The notes below the pieces were generated by a model. That model was not told where the DNA came from. It saw only the letters and a list, made by a program, of their open reading frames with translations, and ran no database searches. A program made the translations under genes and the position numbers. Of a stretch of 64,000 nucleotides of DNA, positions 18,641-28,486 are shown in pieces; the first letter of the stretch is position 1; each line of letters begins with the position of its first letter. Origin of the DNA: Atlantibacter hermannii (GTDB taxonomy: Bacteria > Pseudomonadota > Gammaproteobacteria > Enterobacterales > Enterobacteriaceae); contig LR134136.1 of the NCBI GenBank assembly GCA_900635495.1, positions 3,162,001-3,226,000 of the forward strand. Reading direction: 5' to 3'.

Positions 18641-18700
18641 CCTTGCATTCGATCTTACGCTCTCACCGAGCGAATCGTTACGTTACAGGACAAATTCCGC

Positions 18701-19153
18701 ATGACTGACAACAACACCGCATTGAAGAAAGCCGGCCTGAAAGTCACGCTTCCGAGGTTAAAAATCCTCGAAGTGTTGCAGGGTCCGGACAACCACCATG
18801 TCAGTGCGGAAGATTTATACAAACGCCTGATCGACATGGGCGAAGAAATTGGTCTCGCCACGGTTTACCGCGTTCTTAACCAGTTTGATGATGCCGGAAT
18901 CGTTACGCGTCATAATTTCGAAGGCGGCAAATCAGTTTTCGAACTGACGCAGCAGCATCACCACGATCATCTCATCTGCCTCGACTGCGGCAAAGTGATC
19001 GAATTTAGCGATGACTCTATCGAAGCGCGTCAGCGCGAAATCGCTTCTCGTCATGGCATTCGTCTTACCAACCACAGCCTGTACCTCTATGGACATTGCG
19101 CTGAAGGTGACTGCCGCGAAGACGAAACCGCACACGAGATCGCAGAAAAGTAA
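18701..19153 (+). CDS. fur: Fur, ferric uptake regulator
   Basis: 150 aa (E. coli 148). Iron-responsive repressor: winged-helix DNA-binding domain (about 1-82) and dimerisation domain with metal ligands H87, H88, H90, C93, C96, C133 and C138. ATG at 18701 gives MTDNNTALKKAGLK, the family N-terminus. The reading frame is open for 36 codons further upstream and includes the ATG at 18626 inside the Fur box; in E. coli that ATG starts the separate leader ORF uof in another frame. Confidence 0.96.
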   Translation: MTDNNTALKKAGLKVTLPRLKILEVLQGPDNHHVSAEDLYKRLIDMGEEIGLATVYRVLNQFDDAGIVTRHNFEGGKSVFELTQQHHHDHLICLDCGKVIEFSDDSIEARQREIASRHGIRLTNHSLYLYGHCAEGDCREDETAHEIAEK

Positions 19154-19178
19154 CTATTTTGCTGAATCAGGATATTCC

Positions 19179-19207
19179 AAAAAAGCCGACTTATGTCGGC
19201 TTTTTTA
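19179..19207 (+). terminator. Terminator after fur
   Basis: A-run, stem GCCGAC/GTCGGC (19185-19190 with 19195-19200), loop TTAT, then six T. Confidence 0.9.
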
Positions 19208-19457
19208 TTGCAACAGGTAAATAAAAAAATAAGCACTAAACGCTAATGAGATACTCAGCTAAATGAATCCAGTAATTACCAGATTTAATTGAAATGGCTT
19301 TTAAGAAAACATCAATATTGTGATTTTTCAGGTAGTTATAAATTATATTACGGCTAACTAACTGTCCAAACTCGCCTTTTACATTGCGGACTAAAAAATA
19401 TATCCCTTAAAATACGCGCAATAATACTATTGGATAAACTAAATCAGGTCATTCGCA
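19208..19457 (+). other. AT-rich gap before the IprA-like gene
   Basis: 250 bp of noticeably AT-rich DNA with several TAAT/TATA-like boxes. The promoter of the following regulator gene is probably here, but no operator or single promoter stands out. Confidence 0.35.
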
Positions 19458-20072
19458 ATGACATTACCGGCAAAACCTATAACAGAATTATATCGATTAA
19501 CTGATTTATTTACCGATTATAACAAGCTTACCCGCGTCGAGCGTTATACATTAATCCCCATTAAAGCGAATATGGTTACGCTGATACACGGCGGGCAATT
19601 TTCCCTTATTCGCAGCAGCGATCGCTTATTGATAGAGAAACAAACCGCGCCCGCGCTGTACGGGCTCAGTGGCAATACCCGTAGCCTGAGTTATATCCGT
19701 ATTTATGCCGATACTCAGTGTTATTATCAATTAGTACCACTGGATATATTCATGCAACGGCTTGTTGAAAATAATTTATTACAACTCACCTCAGCAGTTT
19801 TATCATGGCATATCGAAAGCTTGCTGTATCGGGATGAAATGATGATGGGCCGTAATAGTTATCAGATGATCAAAGGTAATATTCTCCACCTTAATCAGCT
19901 CGATGAATTTATGCGCGCCAAGATTAATGTGGCAGATTTCATTGTCAAAAGGACGAATCTCTCTCGCAGCATTGTTATGAAAGTCCTGTCAATTATGCGT
20001 GCGAAAAATCATATTGATGTAAAAAGAGGTAAATTGCTGGCGGTGTATAATCTCCCGGATAAACTTAATTAA
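19458..20072 (+). CDS. IprA/YaiV-like winged-helix regulator
   Basis: 204 aa, probable transcription regulator. The N-terminal part (about 1-125) looks like a Crp/FNR-type beta-roll without recognisable nucleotide-binding residues. The C-terminal part has NSYQMIKGNI, then FIVKRTNLSRSIVMKVLSIM (about 164-183) as a helix-turn-helix, then KRGKLLAVYNLP. This pattern aligns with E. coli YaiV (IprA), a protein of the same size linked to H2O2 resistance in Salmonella. The gene is AT-rich compared with its neighbours and occupies the place of chiP-chiQ in E. coli, so gain by transfer or replacement is likely. Target genes unknown. Confidence 0.78.
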   Translation: MTLPAKPITELYRLTDLFTDYNKLTRVERYTLIPIKANMVTLIHGGQFSLIRSSDRLLIEKQTAPALYGLSGNTRSLSYIRIYADTQCYYQLVPLDIFMQRLVENNLLQLTSAVLSWHIESLLYRDEMMMGRNSYQMIKGNILHLNQLDEFMRAKINVADFIVKRTNLSRSIVMKVLSIMRAKNHIDVKRGKLLAVYNLPDKLN

Positions 20073-20186
20073 GTTTATTCTCTCTCGGGCGTCCTGTATC
20101 ACGGATGGCTATCACCCTCTTTCTGAGTGACTTCTTCTGTGCTGACATTTCTGTTTAGTGACAATATGCCCTTACAACGCCCATAA

Positions 20187-20220
20187 AAAAACGCCGCATG
20201 TCTGATGCGGCGTTTTATTT
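20187..20220 (-). terminator. Terminator after glnS
   Basis: Stem ACGCCGCAT/ATGCGGCGT (20191-20199 with 20205-20213) flanked by A-rich sequence on the left (T-run for the minus strand) and T-rich on the right; may serve both strands. Confidence 0.88.
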
Positions 20221-20229
20221 TAAAGCAGG

Positions 20230-21897
20230 TTATTCGCCTGTTTTCGCCCAGGTATCGCGTAATCCGACGGTACGGTTGAAAACAAGATGTTCCGGCGTGG
20301 AGTAGCGGCTATCCAGGCAGAAGTAGCCTTCACGTTCAAACTGCAGGGCCTTACCCATTTCCGCCTCTTTCAGGCTCTGCTCGCCGAATCCCTGTTTGAT
20401 CACCAGTGATTCCGGATTGATGGTGGACAGGAAGTCTTCTGCTGCGCCCGGGTTCGCCACGCTAAACAGACGGTCATACAGACGGATTTCAATCGGCAGC
20501 GCATGGCTGGCGCTCACCCAGTGAATGACCCCTTTCACTTTACGACCGTCGGCCGGATCTTTGCTCAGCGTTTCGGCGTCATAGGTGCAGTAGATCGTAG
20601 TGATATTGCCTTCCGCGTCTTTCTCAACGCGTTCAGCTTTAATCACGTACGCGTTACGCAGGCGAACCTCTTTGCCCAGCACCAGGCGTTTGTATTGCTT
20701 GTTCGCTTCTTCGCGGAAGTCCGCACGATCGATCCACACCTCGCCGCTGAACGGTACGTCGCGGCTGCCCATTTCCGGCTTATTCGGATGGTTCGGCATC
20801 GAAACCAGTTCGCTTTCGCCCTGCGGGTAGTTTTCGATAACCAGTTTAACCGGGTCGATCACGGCCATCGCGCGCGGTGCGTTCTCGTTGAGATCTTCAC
20901 GAATGCACGCTTCCAGCGCAGCCATTTCGACGGTGTTATCCTGCTTGGTCACGCCAATACGTTTGCAGAATTCACGGATAGACGCAGCGGTATAACCACG
21001 ACGACGCAGACCGGAAATCGTCGGCATACGCGGGTCGTCCCAGCCTTCCACGATCTGCTCAGTCACCAGCAGGTTGAGTTTGCGCTTGGACATGATCGCA
21101 TACTCAAGATTCAGGCGGGAAAACTCATACTGACGCGGGTGAACCGGAATAGAAATATTATCCAGAACCCAGTCATACAGGCGGCGGTTGTCCTGGAATT
21201 CCAGGGTACACAGCGAGTGGGTAATGCCTTCCAGCGCATCAGAAATACAGTGCGTAAAGTCGTACATCGGATAGATGCACCACTTGTTGCCCGTCTGGTG
21301 ATGTTCAGCAAATTTAATGCGATACAGGACCGGGTCGCGCATAACAATAAACGGCGAGGCCATATCGATTTTGGCGCGTAAGCACGCTTTACCTTCTTCA
21401 AAACCGCCAGCGCGCATTTTCTCGAACAGCGCGAGGTTTTCTTCCACGCTACGATCGCGATACGGGCTGTTTTTACCCGGCTGCGTCAGCGTGCCGCGGT
21501 ATTCGCGGATCTGTTCGGGAGACAGCTCATCCACATAGGCCAGGCCTTTGTTGATCAGCTCAACCGCATACTGGTGAAGGGCATCAAAATAGTCAGAGGA
21601 ATAACGCACGTCTCCGGACCACTGAAAACCCAACCACTGGACGTCGTGCTTAATCGAATCAACGTATTCGATATCTTCTTTCACCGGGTTGGTGTCATCG
21701 AAACGCAGATTGCACTGACCCTGATAATCTTTGGCAATCCCAAAGTTCAGGCAAATGGATTTGGCATGGCCAATATGCAGATAACCGTTCGGCTCAGGCG
21801 GGAAACGGGTATATACCGTCGAGTGTTTTCCACTGGCCAAATCTTCATCAATGATTTGCCGAATAAAGTTAGTCGGGCGGGCTTCAGCCTCACTCAT
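20230..21897 (-). CDS. glnS: Glutaminyl-tRNA synthetase
   Basis: 555 aa (E. coli 554). Class I aminoacyl-tRNA synthetase charging tRNA-Gln. The HIGH-type motif is PPEPNGYLHIGHAKS (about 34-48), the KMSKS-type motif is MSKRKL (about 269-274), and the C-terminal beta-barrel anticodon-binding domains follow. The ATG at 21897 (MSEAEARPTNF) is the family start; an upstream GTG/ATG extension of eight codons is ignored. Four tRNA-Gln genes occur in the same window. Confidence 0.97.
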   Translation of the reverse strand: MSEAEARPTNFIRQIIDEDLASGKHSTVYTRFPPEPNGYLHIGHAKSICLNFGIAKDYQGQCNLRFDDTNPVKEDIEYVDSIKHDVQWLGFQWSGDVRYSSDYFDALHQYAVELINKGLAYVDELSPEQIREYRGTLTQPGKNSPYRDRSVEENLALFEKMRAGGFEEGKACLRAKIDMASPFIVMRDPVLYRIKFAEHHQTGNKWCIYPMYDFTHCISDALEGITHSLCTLEFQDNRRLYDWVLDNISIPVHPRQYEFSRLNLEYAIMSKRKLNLLVTEQIVEGWDDPRMPTISGLRRRGYTAASIREFCKRIGVTKQDNTVEMAALEACIREDLNENAPRAMAVIDPVKLVIENYPQGESELVSMPNHPNKPEMGSRDVPFSGEVWIDRADFREEANKQYKRLVLGKEVRLRNAYVIKAERVEKDAEGNITTIYCTYDAETLSKDPADGRKVKGVIHWVSASHALPIEIRLYDRLFSVANPGAAEDFLSTINPESLVIKQGFGEQSLKEAEMGKALQFEREGYFCLDSRYSTPEHLVFNRTVGLRDTWAKTGE

Positions 21898-22013
21898 CGC
21901 GCATTCCTCAAAGCTTCGCAAAATAGATAACGGTGAATGATCTTATAACCTAAGACGGGACACAACCATTAGTTGCACAAAAACATCATTACCGGCATTC
22001 GCCGGCCAGATTA

Positions 22014-22050
22014 CATAAAAAAAGCGGCGGAATTCTCTTCCGCCGCTTCA
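22014..22050 (-). terminator. Terminator after nagE
   Basis: Inverted repeat AAGCGGCGG/CCGCCGCTT (22022-22030 with 22040-22048) with an A-run on its left, read as a T-run on the minus strand. Confidence 0.87.
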
Positions 22051-22073
22051 GGCATAATCTTACTCAGGAGCGT

Positions 22074-24112
22074 TTACTTGCCTTTAATCTCATATAACGG
22101 CGTTTGACCCGCGATAACGTGGCCCTGCGCCTTAACGACCAGGCCGTTAAAGTCGTCGATATTGCTGCAAACTACCGGACTGATCATCGAGCGCGCATTC
22201 GCGTTCAGGAAATCCAGATCCATTTCCAGTACCGGCTGGCCCGCGACCACTTCAGCACCTTCTTCTACCAGGCGGCTAAAGCCCTGACCATTCAGCGCAA
22301 CGGTATCGATACCCATATGGACAACGATTTCAGCGCCGTTTTCGGTTTCCAGACAGAACGCGTGGTTGGTATTAAAGATTTTCACGATGGTGCCTGCTGC
22401 AGGCGCAACAACGGTTTTGTCCGTCGGCTTGATAGCCACACCGTCGCCTACTGCTTTGCTGGCAAAGGCTTCATCAGGAACATCGTCCAGCGCGACAACG
22501 TCACCGGTCACCGGTGCCACCAGGGTAGCAACAACAACAGCGTTAGGCGTTGCCTGCGGCTTCGCGGTTTGAACCGGCGCGCTAACAGGTGCAGTTTCCC
22601 CTGCTGCTGGCGCGGCTGCCGGAACGTTACCCACAGTCTTCATCGCGTCGGCGATTTTTTCTGCCATAAAGCCAACGATAATTTGCACGCCGGTTTTATT
22701 GAGACGGATAACGCCCGTTGCGCCCAGACGTTTTGCAGCGCTTCGTTAACGCGGGACGAGTCTTTGACAGACAAACGCAGACGAGTGATACAGGCATCGA
22801 TACCGGTCAGGTTATCAGAGCCACCTACCGCAGCCACGTACTGACGCGCCAGGGCAGCAACATCCTGCTCTTTCGAGCCTGTGCTGCTCACATTCACGTC
22901 CACGCCGTCGGCTTCGCTGCCCGCAACCGCCAGTTCGCGACCCGGGGTCATCAGATTGAACTTAGTAATCACCACGCGGAATACCACGTAGTAGATAACG
23001 AAGAACACCAGACCCTGAATAATCAGCATATACCACTGGTGCGCCAGCGGGTTACGCGTTGACAGCACCATATCCACCAAACCGGCGCTGAAGCCAAAGC
23101 CGGCAATCCACTGCATGCTCGCGGCAATAAACACAGAGATACCCGTCAGGACTGCGTGGATCACATACAGTACCGGCGCAACGAACATGAAGGAGAATTC
23201 CAGCGGTTCGGTGATACCCGTAAAGAACGCGGCGAACGCGCCCGCCATCATGATACCCAGTACTTTCGCTTTGTTTTCCGGACGTGCGCAGTGGTAAATC
23301 GCCAGCGCCGCGCCAGGCAAACCAAACATCATGATCGGGAAGAAACCTGCCTGATAACGGCCAGTGATCCCGACGATGCCTTTGCCGGATTCAATAGACT
23401 GCGCGCCACCCAGGAAGTTAGGAATATCGTTGATGCCTGCGACGTCGAACCAGAATACTGAGTTCAGCGCGTGATGCAGACCTACCGGGATTAACAGACG
23501 GTTAAAGAAGGCATAAACGCCCGCGCCCGCAGAGCCCAGTTTTTGAATGTGTTCGCCGAATGTCACCAGACCGTCGAAAATCATCGGCCAGATGTACATC
23601 AGGATAAACGCCACCACGATCATCACAAACGACGTCAGGATTGGCACCAGACGACGGCCGCTGAAGAACGACAACGCTTTCGGCAGCTCTACGCCGCTGA
23701 AACGGTTGTACAACTCTGCGGAGATAATACCGACAAGAATACCGACGAACTGGTTATTGATTTTACCAAACGCCGCCGGAACCTGATCGGCAGGGATTTT
23801 TTGAATCATCGCGACCGCTGCCGGCGAGCAGAGGGTCGTTAATACCAGAAAGCCTACAAAACCAGTGAGCGCCGCCGCACCGTCTTTATCTTTAGACATG
23901 CCGTAAGCCACGCCGATGGCGAACAAGACGGACATGTTATCAATAATGGCAGAACCAGATTTAATGAAGAACGCCGCAAGCGCGTTATCCCCACCCCAGC
24001 CAACCGGGTCAATCCAGTAACCTACCCCCATGAGAATTGCTGCTGCAGGCAGAGTAGCAACCGGCACCATCAGCGCCCGGCCTATTCGTTGCAAATAACC
24101 TAGAATACTCAC
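22074..24112 (-). CDS. nagE: NagE, N-acetylglucosamine PTS enzyme IICBA (frameshifted as sequenced)
   Basis: PTS permease that imports and phosphorylates N-acetylglucosamine. Order: EIIC membrane domain (about 1-370), EIIB with phospho-Cys in IDACITRLRL, EIIA with phospho-His in HMGIDTV near the C-terminus. A single base is missing in the T-run 22731-22734: the minus strand reads CTG CAA AAC GTC where five A would restore CTG CAA AAA CGT and join the parts. The two pieces span 22640-24112 and 22074-22688. Sequence type resembles Klebsiella/Enterobacter NagE rather than E. coli. Divergent from nagBACD. Confidence 0.93.
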
Positions 24113-24220
24113 TTTATCCCCCTATGAGACCTGAAAGGCTCTTTCAAAGCCGTTTTTTTATTGTGTAACCAACCTTGAAAATGCGGTGACGTTGCGCATC
24201 ACATCCGAAGTGTGTGAAAA

Positions 24221-24243
24221 ATTAATTCGTATCGCAAATTAAA
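24221..24243. promoter_or_regulatory. NagC operator, nagE side
   Basis: Palindrome-like TTAATTCGTATCGCAAATTA (24222-24241) flanked by A/T, matching the NagC operator in front of E. coli nagE as I recall it. NagC represses both nagE and nagBACD until GlcNAc-6-phosphate is present. Confidence 0.8.
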
Positions 24244-24251
24244 CGCGCATT

Positions 24252-24273
24252 TTTTGTGATTTTTATCACCAAA
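24252..24273. promoter_or_regulatory. CRP site between nagE and nagB
   Basis: TGTGA-N6-TCACC (24255-24270) matches the CRP consensus in nine of ten half-site bases. It lies between the two NagC operators and would allow cAMP-CRP activation of the divergent promoters. Confidence 0.78.
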
Positions 24274-24314
24274 TATCGCTCTAACCTCCCCACCTTACTG
24301 GCTATGTCGCAAAA

Positions 24315-24337
24315 CTTATTTTATGATTCAAAAAATC
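24315..24337. promoter_or_regulatory. NagC operator, nagB side
   Basis: The element around TTATTTTATGATTCAAAAAA (24316-24335) resembles the E. coli nagB operator. Its centre is about 94 bp from the centre of the nagE operator, near nine helical turns, so a NagC-bridged DNA loop is possible. Confidence 0.75.
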
Positions 24338-24434
24338 AAGGCGGAACGCTTCCGGTAAGCAGTATAAAAAGATCCGATTTAAACTGAACGTAGCTTCCGA
24401 CCACCGCGTTTTAATTAACTAACTGAGGTGAATA

Positions 24435-25235
24435 ATGAGACTGATTCCCCTGGCAACAGCGCAGCAAGTAGGAAAATGGGCGGCACGTCATATCGTTAAC
24501 CGGATTAACGCTTTCAAACCGACAGCCGATCGTCCTTTCGTACTCGGCTTGCCGACCGGCGGCACACCGCTGGAAGCCTACAAGGCGTTGGTTGAGATGC
24601 ATAAAGCGGGCCAGGTAAGCTTTAAACATGTCGTCACCTTCAATATGGATGAATACGTCGGGCTGCCGAAAGAGCATCCGGAAAGCTACCACAGCTTTAT
24701 GCACCGCAACTTCTTCGACCATGTCGATATTCCCGCTGAGAATATTAACTTACTGGATGGCAATGCGCCGGATGTCGACGCTGAATGCCGTCAGTATGAA
24801 GAGAAAATTCGTTCATACGGTAAAATTCACCTGTTCATGGGCGGCGTGGGCAACGACGGTCATATCGCGTTTAACGAACCCGCCTCATCACTGGCTTCAC
24901 GCACCCGTATCAAAACGCTGACGCATGACACCCGTGTTGCAAACTCCCGCTTCTTTGACGGCGATGTGAATCAGGTGCCGAAATATGCCCTGACCGTAGG
25001 CGTCGGCACGCTGCTGGATGCGGAAGAAGTAATGATCCTGGTGCTGGGCCATGTTAAAGCGCAGGCGCTTCAGGCGGCGGTTGAAGGCAACGTCAACCAC
25101 ATGTGGACCATCAGCTGCCTGCAACTTCACCCGAAAGCGGTGATTGTTTGCGATGAGCCGTCCACGATGGAGCTCAAAGTGAAGACGCTGAGATACTTCA
25201 CTGAACTCGAAGCAGAAAATATTAAAGGTCTTTAA
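24435..25235 (+). CDS. nagB: Glucosamine-6-phosphate deaminase
   Basis: 266 aa, E. coli length. Converts glucosamine 6-phosphate to fructose 6-phosphate and ammonia, and is allosterically activated by GlcNAc-6-phosphate. The catalytic base D72 lies in FNMDEYVGLP; GGVGNDGHIAFNEP contains the D141-H143-E148 triad; the phosphate loop GLPTGGTP is at 38-45. Clear AGGTG ribosome site. First gene of nagBACD. Confidence 0.97.
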   Translation: MRLIPLATAQQVGKWAARHIVNRINAFKPTADRPFVLGLPTGGTPLEAYKALVEMHKAGQVSFKHVVTFNMDEYVGLPKEHPESYHSFMHRNFFDHVDIPAENINLLDGNAPDVDAECRQYEEKIRSYGKIHLFMGGVGNDGHIAFNEPASSLASRTRIKTLTHDTRVANSRFFDGDVNQVPKYALTVGVGTLLDAEEVMILVLGHVKAQALQAAVEGNVNHMWTISCLQLHPKAVIVCDEPSTMELKVKTLRYFTELEAENIKGL

Positions 25236-25258
25236 ATTCGTTTTAACCGGGGGTTCTT

Positions 25259-26407
25259 ATGTACGCACTCATCCACGGCCGGATTTACACCGGTCATGAC
25301 GTTTTAGACGATCACGCAGTCGTGATCGCTGATGGCCAGATTGAACGTGTTTGTCCGATCGCTGATTTACCCGGCGGTATCGAACAACGCGACCTCGGCG
25401 GCGCCATTCTTGCCCCCGGTTTTATTGACGTACAGCTTAACGGCTGCGGCGGCGTGCAATTCAACGACACCGCCGATGCTGTAACGGTTGAAACGCTGGA
25501 AATTATGCAGGCGGCCAATGAGAAATCCGGTTGCACCAGCTATCTCCCGACGCTTATCACCACCAGCGACGACTTAATGAAACAGGGCGTCCGCGTTATG
25601 CGCGACTATCTGGCGAAACATCCAAACCAGGCGCTGGGTTTACACCTTGAAGGGCCGTGGCTGAATCTTGTTAAAAAAGGCACCCATAATCCGGACTATG
25701 TCCGTAAGCCTGATGCGCAACTCGTCGAGTTCTTATGCCAGAACGCGGACGTCATTACCAAAATTACGCTGGCGCCCGAGCAGGTTGAACCGCAGGTGAT
25801 TCGCCAACTGGTTGATGCCGGAATCGTTGTTTCCGCCGGCCACTCTAATGCCACCTATAAAGAAGCCAAAATCGGTTTTCGCGCCGGGATTGGCTTCGCA
25901 ACGCACTTGTTTAACGCCATGCCTTATGTGACGGGCCGTGAACCAGGACTGGTAGGTGCCATTTTTGACGAACCGGAATTATATTGCGGCATCATTGGCG
26001 ATGGCTTGCATGTGGACTACGCCAATATCCGTATTGCCAAGAAGATCAAGGGCGATAAGCTTTGTCTGGTCACCGACGCCACAGCGCCCGCCGGCGCGAA
26101 CATCGATCAGTTCATTTTTGCCGGTAAAACAATATACTACCGTGACGGGCTGTGTGTGGATGAAAACGGTACGCTGAGTGGTTCCGCGTTAACCATGATT
26201 GAAGGCGTACACAATCTCGTCGAGCATGTGGGTATAGCGCTTGATGAAGCGCTGCGGATGGCATCACTCTACCCGGCTCGTGCAATGGGCGTGGATAAAG
26301 AACTCGGAACAATCGAAGCCGGAAAAGTGGCTAACCTGACCGCCTTTACCCGCGATTATAAAATCATTAAGACCATCGTTAACGGTAACGAGGTCGTTAC
26401 AGAGTAA
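25259..26407 (+). CDS. nagA: N-acetylglucosamine-6-phosphate deacetylase
   Basis: 382 aa, E. coli length. Removes acetate from GlcNAc-6-phosphate, giving the substrate of NagB. Amidohydrolase fold with HLEGPWLN (metal Glu), GHSNA, THLFNAM and the catalytic Asp in LVTDATAPAG. It lies 23 bp after nagB with a GGGGG-type ribosome site and 8 bp before nagC. Confidence 0.97.
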   Translation: MYALIHGRIYTGHDVLDDHAVVIADGQIERVCPIADLPGGIEQRDLGGAILAPGFIDVQLNGCGGVQFNDTADAVTVETLEIMQAANEKSGCTSYLPTLITTSDDLMKQGVRVMRDYLAKHPNQALGLHLEGPWLNLVKKGTHNPDYVRKPDAQLVEFLCQNADVITKITLAPEQVEPQVIRQLVDAGIVVSAGHSNATYKEAKIGFRAGIGFATHLFNAMPYVTGREPGLVGAIFDEPELYCGIIGDGLHVDYANIRIAKKIKGDKLCLVTDATAPAGANIDQFIFAGKTIYYRDGLCVDENGTLSGSALTMIEGVHNLVEHVGIALDEALRMASLYPARAMGVDKELGTIEAGKVANLTAFTRDYKIIKTIVNGNEVVTE

Positions 26408-26415
26408 GAGAAGGC

Positions 26416-27636
26416 ATGACAACTGGCGGACAGGCTCAAATTGGTAATGTTGATCTGGTAAAACAACTCAACAGCGCGGCGGTTTATCGTCTGATCGATC
26501 AGCATGGACCGATTTCGCGCATTCAAATTGCCGAACAAAGTCAGCTCGCGCCCGCCAGCGTCACCAAAATTACTCGCCAGCTTATTGAGCGCGGATTGAT
26601 CAAAGAAGTCGATCAACAGGCCTCCACCGGAGGCCGCCGCGCCATCTCCATTATTACCGAGACCCGCAACTTCCAGGCTATCGGCGTCCGACTGGGCCGC
26701 CATGACGCCACCCTGACGCTGTTTGATCTCAGCAGTAAGGCGCTCGCCGAAGAGCATTTTTCGCTGCCTGAACGCACCCAGGAAACGCTGGAAGAAGCGT
26801 TGCTCAACGCCATTGCGCAGTTTAGCGAAAACAATGTCCGTAAAATTCGCGAGTTGATAGCCATTTCGGTGATTTTGCCCGGTCTTGTCGATCCGGATAC
26901 CGGCGTTGTTCGCTACATGCCGCACATTGATGTGGAAAACTGGGCACTGGTTGAAAAGCTGGAAAAACGGTTTACCCTGCCCTGCTTCGTTGGACACGAT
27001 ATTCGTAGCCTGGCGCTGGCTGAGCACTATTTCGGTGCAACCCGTGACTGTGATGACTCAATTCTGGTGCGCGTTCACCGCGGCACCGGCGCGGGTATCA
27101 TCTCTAATGGGCGTATTTTTATTGGCCGCAACGGTAACGTCGGAGAAATTGGCCATATCCAGGTGGACCCGCTGGGCGAACGCTGCCATTGCGGAAATTT
27201 TGGCTGCCTGGAAACCATCGCCGCCAACGCCGCCATTGAAGCGCGGGTACGCCATTTACTGGAGCGCGGCTACCAGAGCCGACTGACCCTTGACGATTGC
27301 CATATCGATGCCATTTGCAAAGCTGCGAATAAAGGCGATCCTCTGGCCTGCGAAGTGATTGAGCATGTGGGTCGCCATCTGGGGAAAGCTGTCGCCATCG
27401 CGATTAACTTATTTAACCCGCAGAAAGTGGTGATTGCCGGTGAAATCATTAACGCTGAAAAAGTGCTGTTGCCTGCTATCGAAGCCTGTATCAACACGCA
27501 GGTGTTAAAAGCGTTTCGTAAAAATCTGCCTGTCCTGCGTTCCGCACTTAACGATCGCTCCGCTATTGGCGCATTCGCGCTCGTTAAACGAGCCATGTTA
27601 AACGGCATGCTGCTGCAACGTTTGCTGGAAAGTTAA
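26416..27636 (+). CDS. nagC: NagC, ROK-family repressor of amino-sugar genes
   Basis: 406 aa, E. coli length. N-terminal winged HTH (about 15-75: VYRLIDQHGPISRIQIAEQSQLAPASVTKITRQL region), then a ROK sugar-binding domain with RGTGAGIISNGRIFIGRNGNVGEIGH and zinc ligands in RCHCGNFGCLE. It senses GlcNAc-6-phosphate and binds the two operators in the nagE-nagB gap; lies in the operon it controls. Confidence 0.96.
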   Translation: MTTGGQAQIGNVDLVKQLNSAAVYRLIDQHGPISRIQIAEQSQLAPASVTKITRQLIERGLIKEVDQQASTGGRRAISIITETRNFQAIGVRLGRHDATLTLFDLSSKALAEEHFSLPERTQETLEEALLNAIAQFSENNVRKIRELIAISVILPGLVDPDTGVVRYMPHIDVENWALVEKLEKRFTLPCFVGHDIRSLALAEHYFGATRDCDDSILVRVHRGTGAGIISNGRIFIGRNGNVGEIGHIQVDPLGERCHCGNFGCLETIAANAAIEARVRHLLERGYQSRLTLDDCHIDAICKAANKGDPLACEVIEHVGRHLGKAVAIAINLFNPQKVVIAGEIINAEKVLLPAIEACINTQVLKAFRKNLPVLRSALNDRSAIGAFALVKRAMLNGMLLQRLLES

Positions 27637-27696
27637 AATCGTTTCGGCCATTTCCGTTATAGTAAATTCTTATCTTCAGGCAGACCCGAGTAGGCC

Positions 27697-28450
27697 ATGA
27701 CCATTCAGAACGTAATTTGTGATATTGATGGCGTGCTGATGCACGACAACGTCGCCGTACCTGGCGCGAGCGAATTCCTGACCCGCATCCTTGAAAAGGA
27801 ATTCCCGCTGGTATTGCTGACCAACTACCCGTCGCAAACCGGGCAGGACCTGGCTAACCGCTTTGCGTCGGCAGGTATTAACGTACCCGACAGCGTGTTC
27901 TACACGTCAGCGATGGCGACCGCCGACTTTCTGCGCCGCCAGGAAGGGAAAAAAGCCTACGTTGTTGGCGAAGGCGCGTTAATTCATGAACTCTATAAAG
28001 CGGGCTTTACTATCACCGATATTAATCCTGACTTTGTGATCGTGGGCGAGACCCGTTCTTATAACTGGGAGATGATGCATAAAGCTGCCTTCTTCGTGGC
28101 GAATGGAGCGCGGTTTATTGCCACTAACCCGGATACCCACGGACGCGGTTTTTATCCTGCCTGCGGTGCGCTGTGCGCCCGGTATTGAGAAAATCTCCGG
28201 CCGCAAGCCTTTTTACGTTGGCAAACCAAGCCCGTGGATTATTCGCGCCGCACTGAATAAAATGCAGGCACACTCCGAGCACACTGTGATTGTCGGCGAT
28301 AACCTGCGTACCGATATTCTGGCCGGTTTCCAGGCAGGTCTGGAAACGATTCTGGTGCTTTCCGGCGTATCCACGCTGAATGACATTGACGCCATGCCCT
28401 TCAGGCCGTCATGGATCTATCCCTCCGTCGCGGAAATCGACGTTATCTAA
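27697..28450 (+). CDS. nagD: NagD, HAD-family nucleotide phosphatase (frameshifted as sequenced)
   Basis: HAD phosphatase of the NagD subfamily, active on UMP/GMP and other phosphates in E. coli. Catalytic DIDGVLMHDN (D9, D11) is present, and the second part holds GDNLRTDILAGFQAGL. One extra C in the run 28178-28180 breaks the frame at ACGALCA|GIEK; the second piece continues to 28450 (stop). Removing one base gives 250 aa, the E. coli length. Last gene of nagBACD. Confidence 0.93.
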
Positions 28451-28452
28451 TC

Positions 28453-28486
28453 CAAAGCCACGTTTATCGTGGCTTTGTTATTTTTA
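28453..28486 (+). terminator. Terminator after nagD
   Basis: Stem AAAGCCACG/CGTGGCTTT (28454-28462 with 28468-28476), five-base loop, then a T-rich tail. Confidence 0.8.

Noticed and set aside
20503..21381. 292-codon open frame antisense to glnS
   Set aside because: Covered by a conserved glnS; composition (His/Phe/Arg/Gln-rich) is typical for antisense shadows.
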